Shown: positions 15,600 to 24,769, counted from the first letter of the stretch. The stretch is 64,000 nucleotides of DNA from Vermiculatibacterium agrestimuris (GCF_943193085.1 NZ_CALPCU010000002.1:86695-150694), one strand, 5' to 3'. Numbers and translations: made by a program. Notes: generated by a model not told the origin, from the sequence alone.

Positions 15600-18134
15600 T
15601 TATCCGACGTGCAGCAGCTTTTTAAGATCCGCCCACAGTCCCTTGAACAGATTGGCCACCCGCTCCCAGAAGGTGGTCTTCTCCGCGGCCTTCTGCTCCT
15701 CTTCGGTCTGCTCCGGCTTTTCCTCCTTGATCTCCTGGGTGCGCATGATATACTGCACGCTCCGGGGCGCGGCGTTGCGCTGGTCGGTTATGGACACCGG
15801 TGTGGCGTTGGCGTCCATGTTCAAAATGCCGTCCACCCGGCCGCTGTGGTCGTCCCACTCGTCGTCGATGAGGTCGGAAATGGTGCTCTTGGCGTCCCGG
15901 ATGGTGCCGGTCTGCTCCAGTCCCATGGTGGCTTTGCGCAGGGCATCGGAGAGCCCGCTCAAGGTGTTGGCGGTGCCCGCGTCCAGCTGGGGCCCGGCCT
16001 GCCGCAGCAGGCTCTCGGCGGAGCCGATGGCGGAGGCGGTGCCTCCCAGGGCGGTCTGGGCGGAGGCGGACAGGCTCTGGACGTCCGTCACGGCGGCCTG
16101 GAGCTCCGGCTCATAGGTATTGAGCGTGGCGATGAGGCTGTCCAGATCGGACAGGGCCGTGTCGGCGGTGATCGTAATACGGGAGAGAAGATCGCCCACC
16201 TCGTCCAGATCCCCCAGAAGGGCGGCGCCCTCCCCCTCATGCTCCTTCAGGGTCTTCAGCAGATCCCGGCACAGCTTGGCCAGGGAGTGGAGGTCGTCCA
16301 CAGTCCCCGTGTCCCCCACCAGCTCGCAGATGTCGGACAGCTCCCCCACCAGCCGGGCGGTGGGGTCGGTAAGGCCGGTGATCAGATTGTTGATCTCTTT
16401 GATTTTCTTGTTCACGGTGTCCACCATGGGCATCTGGGCGGAGAACTCCGCGTAGGCCGCGTCGGCGGCGGCCGCCTGATTTCGGGCGGCGGTCAGCTCA
16501 CTGCTCCCACCGGCCAAAAAGGCAGCGTAAGCGCTTTGAAAATTCGCCTCGGCCTGCTGCTTTACCATGGCCACGATGGCCTGCCCCTGCGGCCCGGCGG
16601 CAAACTCCTCCGGAGTCATCGGGGTATCCCCGGGCTGTACGCCGGCGACATAGCTTGCATACGCGGCGGCCACCTGATCCTTGGCGGTCTGTTCCACCTG
16701 CTTTTCATACCCCTGCTGAAAGGCCCCCAAAACGATAAAGTCCTGGAAGGACATATCCGTTTCGCTCAGCCCGTTCTCCGCCAGATAGCTCTCATACTGC
16801 CGGCGGTATTCCAGCACCGTCTTCATCTGGGCCGCCTGGTCGGGAGAGAGCATCCCCAGCATGTCGGAGTCCTTGATGGTGGAGATGCCCTTGGTGCTCT
16901 TCAGCGCCGACTCCAGCATATCCAGGGCGAAACGCATCCCCTCCATCTCGTCGTCCAGCTCTTCCATGCCGCTGGACAGGCTGCTGGCGATGGCGCTGGC
17001 CCGCTTGTTGTAGCTCTCCACGTCGGTGAGCAGTTCGCTGAGGGCCTTGGTATCGGCCTGGATGGCGGCGATGGTCTTCCGCGCCCTCTCCAGCTCCGGG
17101 GCCAGGCCCTGGGTGGTGGCGTTGAGCCGGTTGAGATCGCCGTTGAGGTCAGTGATGGCCTGAGAGGCCACCTGGGCGTACCTGTCCATGCTCCCCAGGG
17201 TGTCCACCAGGCCGTTGAGCCCCTCCAGGGCCAGATCGGTCTGGTCATAGACCTCCCCCTTCCCCCGTGAGACGGTGCTCCGGGCGCCACTGAGCTGATC
17301 CAGGCCGTTGGCGGTGGCATTGAGACTGCCGCTCATGCCGTCCAGGGTATCTAAGATCACGTCCAGACTGTCGCTGATGGCGTCCAGGGAGTCTTCCCCC
17401 TTCTCCTTGGCCTGCTTCAGGTCGGCCACCTTCTCCATCTGCTGAAGGGTGGCGGGCACCGCCAGGAAGATGAGGCCGGAGAAGGAGAAGTCCTCGCTGC
17501 CCACCCGGATGACGAAGTGATCCTCCTCCCCGGGCAGGGCGGCAAAGAGCACCGTGCGCAGGTTGCCGACAAGCTGTACCTCCGCCCCGGGGGCCTCCAG
17601 AGAGACGATGTCGTCGTCATTGAAGGCAGCGGCGGCGGTGAGCACCAGATTGTCCCTGCTGTAGGCCGGGGCGGCGGGATTGGGGAGAATGTCCAGGCAG
17701 ATCTCCACAAGCCCTGTCTTCCCCGCCAGCTCCTCCGCCAGCGCGGGCGCGCCGTTGAGCCGGTAGGATACAGCGATGCTCCAGGGCAGCTGTTCAAAGG
17801 GCTTCACGGTCTTGCCCTCAAAATAGAACTTCTCCGGGGCGTCCTCCCCCATCTGGAAGGTGACCTTCCCGCCGTCAATGACGGGGGCGACGCCGTCGGT
17901 GAGGTTGATCACCTCGTCATATGTCCCGTAGTCGGTGACGGTGTCGGCGCCGTTGAGCCGGTAGCTTTTCACCACACTGGCCTCCTGCACCCCGCCATAG
18001 TAGTCCAGGGTGGCGTAATAGGCCTCGTCGTAGGAGGCGGGGATGGTCATTGCCTTGGCGGCGGGGACGAGGGAGGCGGCGGTCACGCTCAGCGCCAGAG
18101 CCAGCGCCAGGGCACGGTTACGATTTTTTCTCAT
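15600..18134 (-). CDS. Large secreted coiled-coil protein partnered with an MMPL exporter
   Basis: No established function. The 844-residue protein begins with a signal peptide (RNRALALALALSVTAASLVP, cleavage after AKA at about 28). A beta-rich region runs to about 230. From about 245 to 790 it is mostly heptad-rich helix with many Leu/Asp/Ser, including an Ala-rich stretch near 540-590. The C-terminus is charged and amphipathic (FWERVANLFKGLWADLKKLL) rather than membrane-spanning. It overlaps the RND-type transporter gene by 4 bases, so the two are co-translated. An extracytoplasmic adaptor or stalk for the exporter is the simplest reading. YhgE/Pip-like phage-receptor proteins are a looser comparison. 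Confidence 0.7.
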   Translation of the reverse strand: MRKNRNRALALALALSVTAASLVPAAKAMTIPASYDEAYYATLDYYGGVQEASVVKSYRLNGADTVTDYGTYDEVINLTDGVAPVIDGGKVTFQMGEDAPEKFYFEGKTVKPFEQLPWSIAVSYRLNGAPALAEELAGKTGLVEICLDILPNPAAPAYSRDNLVLTAAAAFNDDDIVSLEAPGAEVQLVGNLRTVLFAALPGEEDHFVIRVGSEDFSFSGLIFLAVPATLQQMEKVADLKQAKEKGEDSLDAISDSLDVILDTLDGMSGSLNATANGLDQLSGARSTVSRGKGEVYDQTDLALEGLNGLVDTLGSMDRYAQVASQAITDLNGDLNRLNATTQGLAPELERARKTIAAIQADTKALSELLTDVESYNKRASAIASSLSSGMEELDDEMEGMRFALDMLESALKSTKGISTIKDSDMLGMLSPDQAAQMKTVLEYRRQYESYLAENGLSETDMSFQDFIVLGAFQQGYEKQVEQTAKDQVAAAYASYVAGVQPGDTPMTPEEFAAGPQGQAIVAMVKQQAEANFQSAYAAFLAGGSSELTAARNQAAAADAAYAEFSAQMPMVDTVNKKIKEINNLITGLTDPTARLVGELSDICELVGDTGTVDDLHSLAKLCRDLLKTLKEHEGEGAALLGDLDEVGDLLSRITITADTALSDLDSLIATLNTYEPELQAAVTDVQSLSASAQTALGGTASAIGSAESLLRQAGPQLDAGTANTLSGLSDALRKATMGLEQTGTIRDAKSTISDLIDDEWDDHSGRVDGILNMDANATPVSITDQRNAAPRSVQYIMRTQEIKEEKPEQTEEEQKAAEKTTFWERVANLFKGLWADLKKLLHVG

Positions 18135-20272
18135 TGGGGATCGGACTCCTTTCCTTGGACAGCTTGCAGGGCCGGGACTTTTTTCTCCCTGGGGGGCTTG
18201 GGCGTGCGCCAGTGGAGGGTGGTCTTATGGATCAGCGGCTCAAAGACGCACAGCACCGAGGGCAAAATGAAAATACTTACAAAGGCGGAGATGATGGCGC
18301 CCCTGGAGAGCATCATGCAGATGGCCTTCACGATGTCCATGGTGGACACCGCCGCCACGCCGATGGTGGCGCAGAAGAACACCAGCGCGGAGGTGAGGAT
18401 GGAGGTGTCCGCCGAGGTGGCGGCGCGCTGGATGGCCTCCAGCCTGTCGTGGCCCTTTTGCAGCTCCTCCTGGAACCGGGTGGTCATCAAAATGGCGTAG
18501 TCCACCGTGGCGCCCAGCTGGACGCAGCCGATGACTGTGGGCGCCACAAAGGCCACCACGCTGCCGGTAAAGTAGGGGATGCCCTGGTTGATGAAGATGG
18601 CCAGCTCGATGGTGGCCACCAGCAGAATAGGCACGGCGATGGACTTAAAGGTGATGGCCACCAAAATCAGAATGGCCAGGATGGACAGGTAGCTTGTGAC
18701 CTTGAAGTCCACGTCCGTGACGGTGATGAGGTCTGCCGTAAGGGCGGCCTCGCCGGTAATGTAGGCGTTGGGGTCGTGGGTATGGAGGATATCCTTCAGC
18801 GTCTCCAGCTGGGCGGCCACCTCATCGGAGGCGGTGACGTAGGAGGAGTTGATCATCATCATTTGATATCCGTCTTTTTTGCAGATATCCTTGACGGCGT
18901 CGGGGATAAAGAAATCCGGGATGCCCGCGGGGAGAAATTTGTCGTAGGCCGCCACGCTGGTGATGCCGGGCACCGCCTCGATCTCGTCGATGAGCCGGAG
19001 CATCTCGTTGTGGCTCAGGTCGTCCTCCATGACAACAAAGTGGCTGGAGGCCATATCAAAGTCGTCCTTGAGCTTGTTGGTGGAGACGATGGAGGGCATA
19101 TCCTGGGGCAGGGACTCGTCCAGCTTGTAGTACATCTCCACATGGTTGTTGGCGTATACCGCCGGGATAAACAGCGCAAGGAACAGGATCACAAAGCCCT
19201 TCCGGTGCCGGACGATGAAGGCGTTGACCCCCGCCATTTTGGGCTTGAGGCAGGGATGGCGGAAGCGCTGGATGCCTCTATCCATCTGCAGGAGGATGGC
19301 GGGCAGCACCAGCACCACCGTGGCCACCCCCAGCACCACGCCCTTGGCCATGACAAAGCCGATGTCCTTGCCCAGGGTCAGGCGCATGAAGCACAGGGCC
19401 AGAAAGCCGGCGATGGTGGTGAGAGAGGAGCCGGAGAGGGACTTGAACGCGGCCACGATGGCGGTGGCCATGGCGTCCCGCTTATCCTCATAGTTGTGCA
19501 GCTCCTCTATGTACCGGTCATAGAGGAAGATGGAGTAGTCCATGGTAACGCCCAGCTGCAGCACCGCGGCAATTGCCTGGGTAATAAAGGAGATCTCGCC
19601 AAACATGATGTTGGTGCCAAAGTTATAGATCACCGCCAGGCCGATGCTGAGCAGCAGAGCCACGGGGAGGAGCCAGGAGTCCATCATCAGGCACATGGCC
19701 ACCATGGACAGGATCACCGCCATGACCACATACAGCGGCATCTCCTTGATGACCAGATCCTTGGTGTCCTTGATAAACACGGAAAAGCCGGCCAGGAAGC
19801 ACTTCTCATTGCACAGCCGGCGCACCTGGGCGATGGCGTTCATAGTGGATTCCGAGGCGCCGGCCTGGTCGTACTGGACGATCATCATGGTGGCCTTTCC
19901 CGAGAAGAACACATCCCGCACCTCGGCGGGGATCATCTCCTGGGGGATCTGGATCCCGGCCATATTGGAGATCCAGATGGCCCCGCTGACGCCGGGGACT
20001 TCCTTCACCTGCTCCAGCAGCTGGTTGGTGTACTGGGGCGGCATATCCTCCACAATGAGCATGGTGGTGGCCGCCATCTGGAAGGGCTCCTCCAAAAGGG
20101 CCTCCCCCTTTACCGAGTCCAGCTCCTGGGGCAGGTAGGTCAGGATGTCGTAATTGACCCGCGTTCCGAAATAGCCCAGGATACTGGGAATGAGCAGCGC
20201 TACGGCAATGGTCACCACCAGTTTGGGTCTTCTCGTCAGCTTGTGGGCGATTTTTTCCAGCAATTCGATCAC
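18131..20272 (-). CDS. RND superfamily (MMPL-type) transporter
   Basis: MMPL exporters move lipids, peptides or drugs outward using the proton gradient. The 713-residue protein shows the duplicated RND plan. TM1 is at about 18-36, followed by an extracytoplasmic loop and a five-helix block with GVTMDYSIFLYDRYIEEL. A second loop and a second block carry GATVDYAILMTTRFQEEL. The two Asp residues in the TM4/TM10 motifs are the usual proton-relay positions. I use GTG 20272, but no clear ribosome site precedes it. It is the first gene of a two-gene unit with the coiled-coil partner. The substrate is unknown. Confidence 0.9.
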   Translation of the reverse strand: MIELLEKIAHKLTRRPKLVVTIAVALLIPSILGYFGTRVNYDILTYLPQELDSVKGEALLEEPFQMAATTMLIVEDMPPQYTNQLLEQVKEVPGVSGAIWISNMAGIQIPQEMIPAEVRDVFFSGKATMMIVQYDQAGASESTMNAIAQVRRLCNEKCFLAGFSVFIKDTKDLVIKEMPLYVVMAVILSMVAMCLMMDSWLLPVALLLSIGLAVIYNFGTNIMFGEISFITQAIAAVLQLGVTMDYSIFLYDRYIEELHNYEDKRDAMATAIVAAFKSLSGSSLTTIAGFLALCFMRLTLGKDIGFVMAKGVVLGVATVVLVLPAILLQMDRGIQRFRHPCLKPKMAGVNAFIVRHRKGFVILFLALFIPAVYANNHVEMYYKLDESLPQDMPSIVSTNKLKDDFDMASSHFVVMEDDLSHNEMLRLIDEIEAVPGITSVAAYDKFLPAGIPDFFIPDAVKDICKKDGYQMMMINSSYVTASDEVAAQLETLKDILHTHDPNAYITGEAALTADLITVTDVDFKVTSYLSILAILILVAITFKSIAVPILLVATIELAIFINQGIPYFTGSVVAFVAPTVIGCVQLGATVDYAILMTTRFQEELQKGHDRLEAIQRAATSADTSILTSALVFFCATIGVAAVSTMDIVKAICMMLSRGAIISAFVSIFILPSVLCVFEPLIHKTTLHWRTPKPPREKKVPALQAVQGKESDPQ

Positions 20273-20302
20273 CTTCCGGGGAATAGTCAGTCCCTGTTAA
20301 GC

Positions 20303-20346
20303 GGGGCGTCCCCTCTTTGCGGGGACGCCCCTATCTTAGTTTTTTC
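20303..20346 (+). terminator. Terminator-like hairpin in the MMPL/response-regulator divergent spacer
   Basis: GGGGCGTCCCC, a seven-base loop and GGGGACGCCCC form an 11-base-pair stem followed by TATCTTAGTTTTTT on the plus strand only. No plus-strand gene ends here. It may stop antisense transcription out of the MMPL gene or act as a leader of the regulator gene. Confidence 0.5.
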
Positions 20347-20481
20347 CAGGCCCAAAAGTCAATGGTTTGGGGGCCTTTCTCATAATTCTTCATGAACGGG
20401 ACTGCCCTTGGCTTTTCATACTTTTTCATGGATTTTTCGCCCTGGGTATGGTATGCTTCAGAGTGAAAGGGAGTGGCTCAA

Positions 20482-21186
20482 ATGAGCGCTAAAATACTTG
20501 TGGTGGACGACGACGCCTCCATCCGCCTCCTGGTCTCCGACGTGCTGAGCGACCAGGGTCTCTCCGTCACCACCGCCGCCTCCGGCGAGGAGGCCCTCGC
20601 CATTCTGGAGGGGGAGAGCTTCGAGCTCATCCTGCTGGATATCATGATGAAGGGCATGGACGGCCTTGAGGTCTGCCGCCGCGTCCGGGACAGCGTAGAG
20701 TGTCCCATCCTCTTTTTGAGCGCCAAGGATTCCGCCCAGGATATCGTCGCCGGCCTTGGACTGGGGGCCGACGACTACCTGACCAAGCCCTTTGAGCTGG
20801 AGGTGCTCTCCGCCCGCGTCCAGGCCCACCTGCGCCGCCAGGAGCGCATCCTCTCCTCCACCGCCGCCCCCCGGGCTCCCATTCAGATCGGAGAGATCTG
20901 CCTGGACGCGGAGAACGTCACCGTCACCCGCTCCGGCGCGCCCGTCTCCCTGTCCACCCGGGAGCTGGAGCTGCTCCACTACCTCATGACCCATGCGGGC
21001 CAGACCCTCTCCCGGGAGCGCATCTACCGGGACGTGTGGCAGACCGAGTACGGGGACATGAGCGCCGTGGCCATCAACATCAAAAATCTGCGCCTGAAAT
21101 TGGATCCGGAGTGGCGCTACATCAAGACCGTCTGGGGCCAGGGCTACCGGTTCGTCACCCAGAGCGGCCTGATCGAGGGGGAGTGA
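20482..21186 (+). CDS. OmpR/PhoB-family response regulator
   Basis: The 234-residue protein has a receiver domain with acidic pocket VVDDD (8-12), phosphoacceptor D53 in LLLDIMMKGMDG, switch Ser in FLSAKDS and TKPF lysine. A winged-helix DNA-binding domain follows, with LSTRELELLHYLM, LSRERIYRDVW and YIKTVWGQGYRF. ATG 20482 is preferred because AAAGGGAG stands eight bases upstream; the in-frame GTG at 20473 is too close to that site. It lies seven bases before its sensor kinase. It diverges from the MMPL exporter unit, which is a plausible but unproven target. Confidence 0.93.
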   Translation: MSAKILVVDDDASIRLLVSDVLSDQGLSVTTAASGEEALAILEGESFELILLDIMMKGMDGLEVCRRVRDSVECPILFLSAKDSAQDIVAGLGLGADDYLTKPFELEVLSARVQAHLRRQERILSSTAAPRAPIQIGEICLDAENVTVTRSGAPVSLSTRELELLHYLMTHAGQTLSRERIYRDVWQTEYGDMSAVAINIKNLRLKLDPEWRYIKTVWGQGYRFVTQSGLIEGE

Positions 21187-21193
21187 AGGGGAC

Positions 21194-22273
21194 ATGGATA
21201 CACAGCAAGCACAGAACAAAAGCGGCTTCCCCGGCGTGGGCTGGCTCTCCAGCCGGCTGAGCCGCAAGCTCATCGTCATTGTGGTGGCCTTGGCCCTGCT
21301 GGACTGGTGCGTGATCTCCCTCCACTTTGTGGACGCGCTTCAGGCTATCTACACCGCCGCCGACCCGGCGGTGGCCTCCCGGTACGCCGCCCTGAGCATG
21401 CTGCTTTTCAATCTGCTGGTGCTGGCGGTGGCCGCCATCCTCTTCTTTCTGCTGGTCATCGCCCCCATCATCCGCCTGCGGAAGGCCATGCGGCAGTATT
21501 CCGCCTCCGGCCAGGCCCCGGAGCGCACCGTCCGCTCCGACGAGATCGGCCGGCTCCAAAACGCCTTTGTGGAGCTGACGGAGACCATCGCGCGCAAAGA
21601 GCAGGCCGAGCGGCGGCTCATCGCCTCCATCTCCCACGACATCAAGACCCCGCTCACCTCCGTGCTGGGCTATTCCGAGCGTCTGCGCGCGGGCAGCCTC
21701 TCCCCGGAGCGCAAGGAGCAGTATTTGGATCTCATTCACGAAAAAGCCCTCCACCTGAAGGCGGTGGTGGATGAGTTCGACGACTATTTGGATGTGGGCC
21801 TCAGGGACGCCGCCCCCATGGTGCTCATGGAGGCGGGGGAGCTGTGCCGCCGCCTCCGGCACGAGTACAGCGACGAGCTGGAGGATGCAGGGGTGTCCTT
21901 CCGGGTGGAGTGCCTCGCCCCCGGGGCCCAGCTCATCTGCAGCTGGGAGCATATGCGCCGGCTCTTCGGCAACCTCATCTCCAACAGCATCAACCATGCC
22001 CAGGCCCCCCGCCTGGCGCTGGAGCTCACCTGTGAGCGTCAGGAGGATCGGATCCTGTTTTCCTTCCGGGACAACGGCGTGGGGGTGCCCCAGGAGCTGT
22101 TGGGCCAGATCTTCGAGCCGCTCTACACCTCCGACCGGGGAAGGAAGGTCTCCGGCCTGGGCCTGGCCATCTGCGGCAGCATCGTCAAGGCCCACGGGGG
22201 CGTCATCCACGCCCAAAACGCCCCCGGCGGCGGCCTTCTCACCCAGATATCCCTCCCCTGCGTGGAGCTCTGA
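21194..22273 (+). CDS. Membrane sensor histidine kinase
   Basis: The 359-residue kinase has two membrane helices (about 25-45 and 70-92) around a short extracytoplasmic loop of only about 25 residues. A HAMP linker is followed by the H-box ASISHDIKTPLTSVLGYSER with H148. The ATPase domain has N-box NLISNSINHA, DNGVGVPQELLGQIFEP, and GLGLAICGSIVKAHGG. The small external part suggests it senses the membrane or a partner protein, in the manner of BceS-like intramembrane sensors (inference). It is the second gene of the pair and is followed by a strong terminator. Confidence 0.93.
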   Translation: MDTQQAQNKSGFPGVGWLSSRLSRKLIVIVVALALLDWCVISLHFVDALQAIYTAADPAVASRYAALSMLLFNLLVLAVAAILFFLLVIAPIIRLRKAMRQYSASGQAPERTVRSDEIGRLQNAFVELTETIARKEQAERRLIASISHDIKTPLTSVLGYSERLRAGSLSPERKEQYLDLIHEKALHLKAVVDEFDDYLDVGLRDAAPMVLMEAGELCRRLRHEYSDELEDAGVSFRVECLAPGAQLICSWEHMRRLFGNLISNSINHAQAPRLALELTCERQEDRILFSFRDNGVGVPQELLGQIFEPLYTSDRGRKVSGLGLAICGSIVKAHGGVIHAQNAPGGGLLTQISLPCVEL

Positions 22274-22286
22274 GGCCACTGAAAAA

Positions 22287-22323
22287 GAGGGACACAGGAT
22301 CTCTGTCCTGTGTCCCTCTTTTT
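22287..22323. terminator. Bidirectional terminator between the kinase and the Na/Pi-type gene
   Basis: GAGGGACACAGGA and TCCTGTGTCCCTC form a 13-base-pair stem with A5 before and T6 after. It serves the plus-strand kinase and the minus-strand transporter, whose stop is at 22331. Confidence 0.92.
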
Positions 22324-22330
22324 TCATCAT

Positions 22331-23959
22331 TTATTCCACTGTGCTGTGGGCAATGTAGGTCAGGTGGTCTCCCAAACGCTCCAGATTGGACACCAGGTTG
22401 ATGAACACTCCGCTGGAGGCGGCACTGCACGCGCCCTGGTTGAGCCGCTCAATGTGGCTTTCAATGAGCCGTTTGCGCAGGGTGTCGACGTCATTTTCCA
22501 CCCGATCCACCTCACCCAGCAGGCCCGCATCCTTTTCCACCATTACCCGCCTGGTCAGGCCGTAGAGTTCCTCCACCCGCTGCGTCATTCCATCCAGCTC
22601 TTGGCGCACGCTTTGAGAAAAGTCCAGATTCCTGTCCACGGAGGCACGGGTATACTTGGTCAGGTTGTCGGCGATCTCCGCGATACGCATAATATCCGCC
22701 AGACTCCCGTGGAGCCGGGAGATATCCCGCTCGTCGGAGAGCTTGCTCTGGGCGGCCAGACGGATCAAGTAGTTGACCACAGCCTGCTCCACGCCCCCCG
22801 CCCGGTCGATCAGTTTTTGTGTGGGGGCAATAAGCTCCTTGTCCCTGTCCTGAAAAGATCGGTAGCCTGTCCGAAAGGCCTCCATGGCTGTATCGGACAG
22901 GCGGACCATCTCCTTTTCCAATTGGGAAATGGCCAGAGATGTGGAGGCCAGCATGCGCTCGTCCAGGTAAGTCTCCTGAGGCTCCTCCCGAACCTCCCGC
23001 TCCCGGATCAGCCGCTCCGACACCCGGACAAACCAGCCGCACAGCGGCAGGAACAGTACCGTACAGGTGACATTGAAGAAGGTGTGGAACATGGCGATCT
23101 GGGTAGCTGTCTCTGAGAACCACCGGCCAAAGGTACACGTCATGAAGCCCGGCCAGAACGCCAGAACCAGGAAAAAGATCCCCGAGCCCAGGGTGTTGAA
23201 CATCAGGTGGATAAAGCTTGCCCGCCGGGCGTTAGCCCCGGCGGTAAAGGAGCTCATCAGGGCCGTTACACAGGAGCCGATGTTGGTGCCCAGAATGATA
23301 TAGAGCACCTCGTTGCCCCCGGTACCCACGGTGAGTCCCGCCACCGACATGGCGATGATGATGGAAGTGGTGGCTGAGCTGGACTGCACCAGAGCGGTGA
23401 GGAAAATCCCGATAAAAAACAGCAGCAGCGGATCGCGCACCATCGTGAAAAGGCTCTGAATGGCGTCCCGGTCGGCCTTCATGGCGTCCGACATCAGAGC
23501 CAGCCCGATAAAAATCAATCCCAGACCCGCCAGAAGAAGTCCCAGCTTCTTCTTGGTGTCCTCCTTCCCGATCATACTGAGCATGATGCCCACAAACACC
23601 AGAACCTGGATGTAAGTGGTGATGGGAAAGGCGCTCAGGGCGGCGATCTGCGCGGTGACGGTGGTGCCGATGTTGGCGCCCATGATCATAGCCGCCGCCT
23701 GGTAGAGGTTCATCACCCCCACGTTGACAAAGCCCACAATGAGCACTGTGGTCACCCCGGAGCTTTGGATGAGGGCGGTGGCCGCGGCGCCCACGCCCAC
23801 ATTCACCAGCCGCTTGTCGGCGGTCTTTCCGAACAGCTCCTTCAGTTTCCCGGTGGCAAGCTGCTCGATGTTGGCTGTGAGCAGGTGCACCCCCACCAGG
23901 AACACCCCCGTTCCGGCCAAAAGGCGGACGAAAAACAGGGCCAGTCCTCCCAATGTCAT
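22331..23959 (-). CDS. Na+/phosphate cotransporter-family protein with PhoU-like domain
   Basis: NptA/NaPi-II-type carriers import phosphate with sodium. The 542-residue protein has two inverted transport repeats marked by ALIQSSGVTTV and ALVQSSSATTSIII, GANIGTT and GTNIGSC loops, and about eight membrane helices. A C-terminal PhoU-like helical domain follows (about 350-540). ATG 23959 follows GGAGGGAG; a longer frame to 24061 would run through the riboswitch terminator and is rejected. The leader is a yybP-ykoY aptamer, so expression should rise with intracellular Mn2+. This raises the possibility that it exports or handles Mn2+ or Mn-phosphate, which is inference. Confidence 0.9.
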   Translation of the reverse strand: MTLGGLALFFVRLLAGTGVFLVGVHLLTANIEQLATGKLKELFGKTADKRLVNVGVGAAATALIQSSGVTTVLIVGFVNVGVMNLYQAAAMIMGANIGTTVTAQIAALSAFPITTYIQVLVFVGIMLSMIGKEDTKKKLGLLLAGLGLIFIGLALMSDAMKADRDAIQSLFTMVRDPLLLFFIGIFLTALVQSSSATTSIIIAMSVAGLTVGTGGNEVLYIILGTNIGSCVTALMSSFTAGANARRASFIHLMFNTLGSGIFFLVLAFWPGFMTCTFGRWFSETATQIAMFHTFFNVTCTVLFLPLCGWFVRVSERLIREREVREEPQETYLDERMLASTSLAISQLEKEMVRLSDTAMEAFRTGYRSFQDRDKELIAPTQKLIDRAGGVEQAVVNYLIRLAAQSKLSDERDISRLHGSLADIMRIAEIADNLTKYTRASVDRNLDFSQSVRQELDGMTQRVEELYGLTRRVMVEKDAGLLGEVDRVENDVDTLRKRLIESHIERLNQGACSAASSGVFINLVSNLERLGDHLTYIAHSTVE

Positions 23960-24006
23960 AGCGTCTCTCCCTCCGTTTTCCAGGGATAGTTTGCCCATTT
24001 CAGGCC

Positions 24007-24051
24007 AAAAAAGGCAAGGCTTCGCTGTCGAAACAACAGCAAAGTCTCGCC
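24007..24051 (-). terminator. Riboswitch-controlled intrinsic terminator
   Basis: On the minus strand a 16-position stem (24036-24051 with 24013-24028, one mismatch and two G-U pairs) closes a seven-base loop and runs into U6 (24007-24012). Its 5' arm includes the GGCGAGACUUUG that forms the 3' strand of the aptamer P1. Ligand-bound aptamer and terminator are therefore mutually exclusive, predicting an ON switch. Confidence 0.9.
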
Positions 24052-24131
24052 TTTTCATCACGCAACCGGGCCAAACAGCCGTATTGACGACTCCGCGAAC
24101 ACGGACTTTTCCGTGCAGGCTACTCCCTTTG
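24040..24131 (-). promoter_or_regulatory. yybP-ykoY (Mn2+) riboswitch aptamer
   Basis: Reading the minus strand from 24131: CAAAGGGAGUAGC, a CACGGA/UCCGUG hairpin arm, GUCGUCAAUACG, CCGGUUGCG, and finally GGCGAGACUUUG. P1 is CAAAG/CUUUG. The two conserved internal loops GGGAGUAG and GCGAGA face each other next to P1, exactly as in the known Mn2+ aptamers. The family's GUCGUCAAU segment is also present. The known ligand is Mn2+, which stabilises P1. Confidence 0.92.
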
Positions 24132-24140
24132 TTTATAACA

Positions 24141-24169
24141 TATATAACTTATTTTTTCCGGCTTGTCAA
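24141..24169 (-). promoter_or_regulatory. SigmaA promoter of the riboswitch transcript
   Basis: On the minus strand a perfect TTGACA (24164-24169), a 17-base spacer and TATATA (24141-24146) sit just upstream of the aptamer and overlap the last codons of the phosphoesterase gene. Confidence 0.8.
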
Positions 24170-24769
24170 TCCCTTTGGCTCAATATCCAGCAGGTATCGT
24201 CCAAAGGCGTTGAGAACGACCGTGTCCCCATACTGGTGCTGCCGGGGAAGATTGGGCCCGTAATTCAGATGGACGTGGCCGTGGATCAAATAGGCGGGCT
24301 TGAACCGATCCAGCAGGCGGTTGAAGGTCTGAAAGCCCCGGTGGGCGTAGTCCTCCCCGTCCCCGTAGCCCCTGGGGGCGGCGTGGGTGAGCACCAGATC
24401 CACGCCGCCCTGGCGCAGGATGCCGGGGACGAGTTTAGCCGCCCGCCAGGTCATCTCTCCCTCGGAATACTGGTGGGGCCCCGGCTTGTACCGCCGTGCG
24501 CCCCCCAGCCCCACGATCCGAAGGCCCTTCACCGTCACCGCCCTGCCGTCGATACATTCACAGCCCTCCGGGGGCTTTGCCGCATACCGCTCGTCGTGAT
24601 TGCCATGGACATAGAGCAGGGGCACCCCCGCCATCGTCACCAAAAAGGACAGGTACTCCGGCTTCAGATCGCCGCAGGAGAGGATGAGCTCCACCCCCTC
24701 CAGCAGCTCCGGCCGGTAGTTTTCCCAGAGGACAGAGCACTCCTCGTCGGCCAGGCACAATATCCTCAC
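24149..24769 (-). CDS. Calcineurin-like metallophosphoesterase
   Basis: These enzymes hydrolyse phosphomonoesters or diesters with a two-metal centre. The 206-residue protein has the family motifs in order: LSCGDLKPEYL (GD motif), VHGNHDERY (GNHD), LTHAAPRG and LIHGHVHLNYG (GHxH), plus LNAFGRYLLDIE at the end. The usual N-terminal DxH is degenerate (LADEECS), so one metal site may differ. It overlaps the ParB-BMP fusion gene by 4 bases (ATGA) and is transcribed with it, so the two probably act together. The substrate is unknown. Confidence 0.88.
   Translation of the reverse strand: MRILCLADEECSVLWENYRPELLEGVELILSCGDLKPEYLSFLVTMAGVPLLYVHGNHDERYAAKPPEGCECIDGRAVTVKGLRIVGLGGARRYKPGPHQYSEGEMTWRAAKLVPGILRQGGVDLVLTHAAPRGYGDGEDYAHRGFQTFNRLLDRFKPAYLIHGHVHLNYGPNLPRQHQYGDTVVLNAFGRYLLDIEPKGLTSRKK

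Noticed and set aside
23960..24061. N-terminal extension of the Na/Pi-type protein
   Set aside because: It would translate through the riboswitch terminator hairpin. The ATG at 23959 has the ribosome site and the family's true N-terminus.
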